Below are positions 57,932 to 64,000 of a stretch of 64,000 bases of DNA, piece after piece. A model generated the notes under the pieces. It ran no database searches. It saw only the letters and a program-made list of their open reading frames with translations, and was not told the DNA's origin. Made by a program: the position numbers and the translations under genes. Source of the stretch: Sabethes cyaneus (taxonomy: Eukaryota; Arthropoda; Insecta; Diptera; Culicidae); NCBI RefSeq assembly GCF_943734655.1, contig NC_071354.1, forward strand, positions 195,546,911 to 195,610,910. Reading direction: 5' to 3'. Each line of letters opens with the position of its first letter. The stretch's first letter is position 1.

Positions 57932-59344
57932 GACGCCTGGGGATGTTAATTCATCCAAGCCTGATGGTGGATCATCTCTTCGTCAAAGTTACCACCGCCG
58001 GTGGCTAGCAAAGTAAGACAGTCAGCACCTACAGGACAGCATGCACCTGTTGGATGATATTTCATAGTTGAAAGACGAACTGCTGTCGGTTTGAAGTTAC
58101 ACATTGACTTCCTAGCATAGCATGCAAGCTATACATTTAGAACTTGACTACACGCAGATGAAAGGATTCGTGTTGGGGCAAAGTGCAAGCACATTTGAAA
58201 GTTTCACTGTTGAAAGCTCTGACTTGTACCAAACTAAAATATAAAAGTTATTGTTTGTATATTAAACTTTACACTATTCGATAAAAGAGCATTCATTCGT
58301 AGGAAATGAAAATTGAAATGAACTAGGATACAAAATAAATTCCGAAATTTCAGGTCACCCTAATTTAGGCCATAATTTTCTACGTGCAACAACGAAGCAC
58401 ACGTAAATTAATTTTTCGCTCGGCGGGCGTTGGGTGGTGGAAGAACGGTACGTGCTTCGAAAGCTTCAAATGCTTCCTCAGTTTTAATTAGCCCAGGAAC
58501 TGAAGCTGTTGAACATAGTGTTGATTCGCAAAGGTGTAAATGTATGACCTCCATAAGTAGATGATATCAAGATACATTGTCGTTCGAACACAGGCTGCGT
58601 ATTTTCTGCTACTCCTATTTCGTGTTTAATCATTTTTGGACAGACATGCTTGCTTGAATATAAGCTATCCTGCAATGAGAATTAAATATAGATAAGAACA
58701 GATACGAGTGTCAACGAGCTGATAGTTGAATACGACCAAATACGTGCATATCTATCTGCATTATTGTGTTCTGTGATATTATCGTTTCACGTTGATGATC
58801 GCAATTAACAACTGTTGACGTAGAATTACGTCCTACCGCAGGATGTCAATCCAAAATTTGAATTCAAGCCAGCGTCACGAAAGAATGATAGCTAATAGCT
58901 CTTCTAATTTAGGACAGATTTTAATGGTTCGCATACCACTCGATTCATAAAAAAATGCAGCAATTGTATGGTTTTCTTGAAAAGACTGTTTTATAATCGC
59001 TAGATAGTGAAAATCAGCGGAAACTTCCAGGTTAAAATTTTCCCATACATTTTGCGGGTGATAGTCTTGCTTTCCAGGCAAGGACGACGATTCAAGACAG
59101 AGAAGCAGAGTAAACTAGCGGTGGTTGCATAGTCTTCCCTTCTTGACATGTAAAGACTATCGAAAAGACATAAAGGAAAAGTAGAGCCATTAGCAGTCAT
59201 TAGCTGCTCGACTTCCGAGCTGATCACTGCTACTTTCTACTTCGATCCAAGCTTGGACCCCACCAGTGGTAATCCGACTTAGATATCGTCGTTTGGAAAT
59301 TTATTGTACAAGCTTCACTTTCGATCGTAAGCAAAGCAAATCAT
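57932..59344. other. No gene; repeat alpha trace at 58.8 kb
   Basis: AT-rich, unremarkable. At 58800-58900 GTTGACGTAGAATTACGTCC, then TACCGCAGG and AGCGTCACGAAAGAATGATA, recall the end of repeat alpha on the minus strand. An ATTAGC phrase follows. Confidence 0.45.
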
Positions 59345-59540
59345 AGCCACTAGTACTTGGTGTTATGAGCCGAGTGGATATCAACACGCGGGGCACAATT
59401 TTCAACAAATCTAGTCAATTCGTCTGCTTTACCGATGACATGGATATTATCGGCAGAACATCTGTGGCGATGGCTGGACAGTACACCAGACTAAAGCGCG
59501 AAGTAGAAAAAATTGGATTAAAGATAAATACGTCTAAAAC

Positions 59541-59768
59541 GTCATACGTCAATGTCGCTGTCGGCCCGCGCAGTTAGCTTCGGGGTACAATGCTAGCCTA
59601 ACAAGCCAGTCGTCGTATGTTAGAATCTCGACTGATCGGTGCCGCTACAGAGTTAATAGGATCTTTGCCCTAGCCCCGTAATTTTCCTGTACTCTACTAA
59701 CCGGCTGCGAAATATGTCGATAAAGAAGGGTCAAATTCTGAAGGACGTTAACACCCATGGCTTTGCTT
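59541..59768 (+). mobile_element. tRNA-derived SINE inserted in RTE copy C
   Basis: It is flanked by an exact 12-bp target duplication, TACGTCTAAAAC (59529-59540 and 59769-59780). Removing one copy restores the RTE reading NTSKTKYMLASG. The head includes GTTAGCTTCGGGGTACAATG, CCTAACAAGCCAGTCGTCG and a mutated B box TGTTAGAATC. The body and the tail GGCTTTGCT match 38145 and 51712. Confidence 0.9.
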
Positions 59769-60276
59769 TACGTCTAAAACAAAGTACATGCTGGCCAGCG
59801 GAACCGAGGCCGACCGACGCTGCTTGGGCAGTAGTATATTGATCGACGGCTATGAGATTGAGGTAGTCGACCTCTTGGTCTACCTTGGCTCACTGGTAAC
59901 GGCGAACAATGATACCAACAGTGAGATTCGGAGGCGTATTATCAGCGGAAGTCGTGCTTACTACGGACTTCACAAGCAATTGCGGTCGAGGCACCCTGTA
60001 CAAGACGCTTATTAGACCGGTTGTTCTCTACGGGCTTGAAACATGGACAATGCTCGAGGAGGACCTGCGAGTGCTCAGAGTTTTCGAACGACGAGTGCCA
60101 AGAACGATCTTCGGCGGCGTACAGGAGAACGGAGTATGGAGGCGGATGATGAACCATGAACTCGCATAGCTCTAAATGCTAATGGCTAAAGCTGGACGGA
60201 TACGATGGGCAGGGCATGTTGCAAGAATGCCGGACAACTACCCTGGAAAGATGGTGTTCGCCTCAAATCCGGTAGG

Positions 60277-60306
60277 CTGAAAACCTCTCTAATATAGAAT
60301 AAAAAA
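60277..60306 (+). mobile_element. 30-bp retro-insertion with A-tail in RTE copy C
   Basis: CTGAAAACCTCTCTAATATA then GAATAAAAAA lies between exact 12-bp duplicates AAATCCGGTAGG (60265-60276 and 60307-60318). Removing it restores the RTE phrase FASNPVGT. It looks like the extreme 3' end of some retroposed transcript, severely 5'-truncated. Confidence 0.85.
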
Positions 60307-60579
60307 AAATCCGGTAGGAACAGACGACTAGGAGCGCAGCGAGCAAAATGGTTGGACCAGGTGGAGCAAGATCTGGCAGAGAGTACTCGGTATCCGAGGA
60401 ATTGGAGAGTGGTAGCCTTCAATAGAGTTACATGGAGAAACATTGTTCCACAGGCTTTGTCTTAGGACGCCAAACCACCTAACTAACTAACTAGGATTTG
60501 GAAACTTGAACTTCTGTCTTTATATGACAGACGTTGCAGCCAGCTGTAAGAGTACAGGACACTGACAGTTGCAGGCCTG

Positions 60580-61105
60580 TAAGTCAAGAAGACCCCGAAA
60601 TTCTGTCCGCAAGATCCAGGACACCCTTTGTAGAAAAGTTACGTGGAAGCACCCATTTTTCCGCAAGTCAAACAAAGCCAAACGACTTAAGTTTGCTAAC
60701 GAGCTGATAGGGAACTAGAATTCAGGAAAACGGCGAGCGGACGAATCAAAATTCAATCTGTTTAACTGAAAGCAGTGGGTTTGTATGTGGCGCAGATCGA
60801 GTGAAGAGCTTCAGGAGCCACGGTGAAAATAATGGAAATGTAATGGTTTATGAATATTTTTCGTGAGATGGAGTGGGAAAATCGACGGTAAACTGACGGC
60901 AGATTCCTACATCAACTTCCCGTGGGAAAATCTGGAGGTTTCGCTGATCTAGACTGGCATTGAAGAAAGGTTCTAATTTTAGCAAGACAATGATTCGACG
61001 CATACTGCCAGGAAAGCCAGATCTTTCTTCCGGTCTTTTCGAGAATCCCATTGAGAATTTATGGGCAATTCTCGTTGCCAGGGTTAACCAAACCATTTAC
61101 ATATA
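60580..61105 (+). mobile_element. Tc1-like transposase relic
   Basis: In broken frames: VRKIQDTL, HPFFRKSNKAKRLKFANE, ADESKFNLFN (first catalytic Asp in the usual SDESKF context), VWRRSSEEL, QDNDSTHTARKA (second Asp, in DN-HTA) and NPIENLWAILVARV (the Glu of the DDE triad). This is the order in Tc1 transposases, which move DNA between TA sites. Several stops and a deletion make it inactive. It follows RTE copy C directly. No terminal inverted repeats were located. Confidence 0.85.
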
Positions 61106-61394
61106 GCTAATGTATCTTCTTATATATAATTAATGTATCTTCTGCTTCTGGTCTACTTGGTGTCACCAGCGGCATTACCTGGCAGAGGTAAAACTTCAGC
61201 AGGCAAATACTTATTTTGGAAGCACCAACGCGCTCAGCGTGATTTCACTTTCGGTGCAAACGGTAAATACGGCCAGCCGGGAACCAGAGACCAGTATGAC
61301 TTGAACGGAAACCTCCCGCTCCGTTAACTTTGCTTACTTTGCCGCATCCAGACATATTGAATAACTCAGTTTCGGTTTACCGTAAAAGAAATGA

Positions 61395-61530
61395 CATCTA
61401 AGGGGCCGTGCAATAATTACGTATGGGCTTTTTCCAAATTTTCGAACCCCCCTACTCCCTATATAATATTTTGTAAAATTCTGGCCAATCCCCACTCCTC
61501 CCCGTAAAAAAAACTTAGTAAGATTTTTTG
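61395..61530 (+). repeat. Fragment of a CCGTGCAATAATTACGTA-type repeat
   Basis: AAGGGGCCGTGCAATAATTA then CGTATGGG, followed by CGAACCCCCCTACTCCC and CCAATCCCCACTCCTCCCCG, resembles mosquito MITE-like repeats starting GGGGCCGTCCA. The opposite terminus was not found. Confidence 0.5.
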
Positions 61531-62815
61531 AAACATCAAAATGCAAGTTTTATTTAACAATTTAGACATTGAAAGAATATTGAAAGAGTCAACAAAGTGC
61601 AAACAAGTTCATAAAAACCAAATTTCAAACAAATTCATAAAAAAAGCAAAATCAATTATCTGTTGTAAATCCCTTCATAGCCCACTCACGAACCGAACGT
61701 ATTTCAGCATTGAGGTTGTCAATAGATGTTGATATATGCTCAGAAACTCAATAGAGTTCACATAATTTGCATTGATCCACTCTACATCTTCTGAACACGT
61801 GTCCTCGTCCAGTAGCATACAAATAACTTCTTTGCCACTTCTAGATGACACGCGACATGGTCTTATCTTGGTATTGGGACTGCGTTGCGTCTAATGTATA
61901 GATCTGTAATGACCACCCACGGTTTGCTTTTAAGCAAAATACTGACCCCACTCTGATTACACGCTGCAGGCAAGATCTTTGGAAACAGAAGAACAATACA
62001 TCCCAAGAAACATTTTTGTTGTATAGTAGCTTATCAAGCGCTTGTTCCATTGATACAGCTATACATTAGCCTCTTTTAAACAAAAATGTTTCTAGTGATA
62101 TAATAAGGGATTTTACGGCTGCCTTGCGGGATTGGGATAGGCAATTGCAACCAAAAATGTTGGTTGGAATAATAGCATAAACCGATAACATCAGCTGGCT
62201 GTGGAACAAGTAGGCCGCCTGCTGTTTCCCTGAGTGGGCAAGGCCAAAATACTCAGCAGGTTGCTACGCATTTCCTTGTAGCATGTAAGGTGAGTTAAAA
62301 TTGATCTAGTTTTCACAGTTTGCAGAACAGAAGTGCGCGGAACGATTGGTTAGCAACCATCGACGTCGTTTATACATTCAACAGTTTTCGCTTTGAAAAT
62401 TTCGGTGGTCGTCAAGGGCCACCCAGCGGGGGTGAAAAACAAATTCGAACATCAGAAAACCTCTCTGCACTAACCTTGGTAGCATGAAGGATTTTGACAC
62501 TTCACAACTTAACTCATCAATTCAAACACAGATTTATCTGGAAAAGTACAGATTTGTCCGATTCGTTTGGTACAGATTACAGATTTTTGTCATAAAGTAC
62601 AGATAGGCACCATAGGTACAGATCTTTTTGGGCGTCAAAAATCCATCTTTTTCTCTCAGCGTTCTCTCAGCACCTCTTGGCATGAATGCAAACAAAATTA
62701 AACTTTTCTGTATTCAAGTTTAGTAAGAATACGCACAAATATCACCAAAGAAATAAGTAATTTGCGACTTATGTATTTTTAAAGCTAACAAACCAGTTTT
62801 TTCTTTGCAACAAAT
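61531..62815. other. No gene recognised
   Basis: AT-rich. A local cluster of TACAGATTT-type words (62530-62620) is a short degenerate repeat. Nothing codes. Confidence 0.5.
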
Positions 62816-64000
62816 AAACCAGGTGGTACGAGTGGAACGAGCACTTGCAGACACTGTTGAATGGAGAAGTAAATGCGGAGATCAGCAGGGACAGGATAGG
62901 AATTGTAAGCGATGGTCAAGCTGTGGACCCAGCAATACAGGAGGAGGTTAAAAAGGCAATCAGTGAGCTTAAAAACGGTAAGGCTGCTGGGAAGGACGGT
63001 ATCCCGGCTGAACTTTTAGAATCGGGGGCTGTACGAAGCAATCCACCGGGTCATCGTCAGGATCTGGGAGGAAGAACAGATGCCGGAGGAGTGGTTGGAT
63101 GGCCTCATTTGCCCAATTTGTAAAAAGGGACATCGACTAGAGTGTAAAAACTATCGAGGAATTACATTGCTCAATTCTGCCTACAAGGTGCTTTCCCGTA
63201 TCCTCTTCTGCAGACTGAGACCGTTAGCGGAGTCTTTCGTCGGCGAGTACCAAGCTGGTTTTCACGAGGGTCGCTCCACGACGGATCAGATGTTTACCCT
63301 GCGTCAGTTGCTAGACAAGTTCCGGGAGTACAACTTGCAGACACACCATCTGTTTGTTAAAGTTAAACGAAATGAGCTGTGGCAGATAATGCTAGAACAT
63401 GGTTTTCCGACGAAACTAGTTACGCTGATTCGTACGACGCTGGATGTATCCAAATTATGCGTAACATAGCGGGTGAGACCTCAGCTGCTTTCGTGACGTT
63501 GGATGTACTGAAGCAGGGGGATGCACTATCTAACCTGCTATTCAACATTGCCTAGGAAGGTGCATTTCGAAGGGCAAACGTGGAAAGGAATGGAACTATC
63601 ATCACGAAATCTTACATGCTTCTTGGTTTTGCGGATGACGTCGACATCATCGGAATCAACCGTAGAGCAGTGGAAGAGGCCTTCAGGCCGTTTAAAAGGG
63701 AAGCGACGAGATTGGGACTTACCATTAACACCGCCAAATCGAAGTACATGGTTGCTGGTAGGGAACGTGGGAGCCAAAATGGTGTTGGTGCCGAGGTGGA
63801 GTTAGATGGGGAACGATATGAAGTAGTGGAGGAATTACCTTGGTACACTCGTGACATGTGACAACGATGTAAGCCGCGAAATGAAACAACAAGTTGCAGC
63901 CGCGAATCGGGCTTTCTACGGATTACGTAGCCAGCTGAAGTCCCGTAGTTTGCAAATTCGCACAAAACTGGCGCTCTGCAGAACACTAATCCTCCCGGTG
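62816..64000 (+). mobile_element. RTE-clade copy E, RT region, cut by the window edge
   Basis: Frames in order: ISELKNGKAAGKDGIPAELL (RT start), PEEWLDGLICPICKKGHRLE, YRGITLLNSAYKVLSRILF, EYQAGFHEGRSTTDQMFTLR. Then motif A is damaged: LFV runs straight into KRNELWQIM, so about eight codons including the catalytic Asp are deleted. VLKQGDALSNLLFNIA follows with a stop, then an intact motif C GFADDVDIIG, LTINTAKSKYMVAG and AANRAFYGLRSQLKSR up to the edge. There are at least three frame changes. It is a different subfamily from copies A and C. Confidence 0.9.

Larger units (their letters stand above)
59345..60493 (+). mobile_element. RTE-clade copy C, 5'-truncated, with 3' tail
   Basis: Starts at GVMSRVDINTRGTIFNKSSQ, then motif C as CFTDDMDIIG (both Asp kept) and IGLKINTSKT. 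A SINE (59541-59768) splits the frame. Afterwards it continues KYMLASGTEADRRCLGSSIL, VYLGSLVTANNDTN, GSRAYYGLHKQLRS, a small deletion, LIRPVVLYGLETWTMLEED, RIRWAGHVARMPDN and a C-terminus near 60460. It ends CCACCTAACTAACTAACTAG (60475-60494), a short tandem tail of the kind RTE elements have at their 3' end. It is closely related to copy A at 5109-6410. 5' truncation is typical of incomplete reverse transcription. Confidence 0.9.

Noticed and set aside
1..64000. Endogenous viral element
   Set aside because: Looked for viral polymerase or capsid-like ORFs among all frames; only non-LTR RT and DNA transposase relics were recognised.

Overview
The window looks like eukaryotic, intron-rich, transposon-dense DNA from an insect, most likely a mosquito and probably a culicine with a large genome. 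This is inference. It rests on several decayed copies of an RTE-clade non-LTR retrotransposon of the kind common in Aedes and Culex, tRNA-derived SINEs with the usual mosquito head (box B GTTCGAATC), many small terminal-inverted-repeat (TIR) elements, Tc1/mariner and hAT transposase relics, and AT-rich unique DNA between them. There are no operons, rRNAs, functional tRNAs, CRISPR arrays or intact long ORFs.

Only one piece of a cellular gene is convincing: a first coding exon on the minus strand (2469-2744). It starts MGCTPSIL and ends at a consensus splice donor, and it resembles the N-terminus of cyclic-AMP phosphodiesterase PDE8. Its intron runs off the left edge and contains a 1.1 kb purine-only tract. 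A weaker exon candidate on the plus strand lies at 57632-57860. GC-richer, transposon-free islands near 3.6-4.1, 16.3-17.5, 37.5-37.7 and 56.3-57.0 kb could be promoter or 5' UTR sequence, but no gene can be read from them.

Layout: 0-2 kb repeat alpha, purine tract and degenerate array; 2.4-4.1 kb PDE8-like exon and upstream DNA; 4.6-7 kb three non-LTR reverse transcriptase (RT) relics; 7-8.5 kb mariner relic split by a SINE; 9.8-10.7 kb RTE and Jockey/CR1-type scraps; 11.7-15.3 kb two TAGGGTA-ended TIR elements, one nested in a 1.4 kb inverted repeat; 19-21.1 kb a 13-bp minisatellite split by a long-TIR element; 24.4 and 28.0 kb near-perfect hairpins; 27.5-33.1 kb repeated units of a hAT-like element with repeat alpha; 33.6-34.7 kb a Jockey/CR1-type RT and a CGCG-rich TIR element; 39.4-44.2 kb an RTE copy holding a three-level nest that includes a ~144-bp tandem array; 47.0-47.6 kb a very similar 226-bp-arm foldback around a tRNA-like core; 47.7-51.9 kb RTE, SINEs and MITEs; 55.3-56.2 kb Jockey/CR1-type RT; 59.3-61.1 kb an RTE copy carrying two younger insertions with clear target duplications, then a Tc1 relic; 62.8-64 kb another RTE copy cut by the window edge.

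Nothing here forms a multi-gene pathway. The genes that remain are dead mobile elements, and the structure worth reading is the order of insertions and the hairpins. I found no convincing undescribed functional system. The strongest leads are the three high-identity foldbacks (possible small-RNA or dsRNA sources), the 30-bp retro-insertion at 60277-60306 and the nested array at 40.8-43.5 kb.
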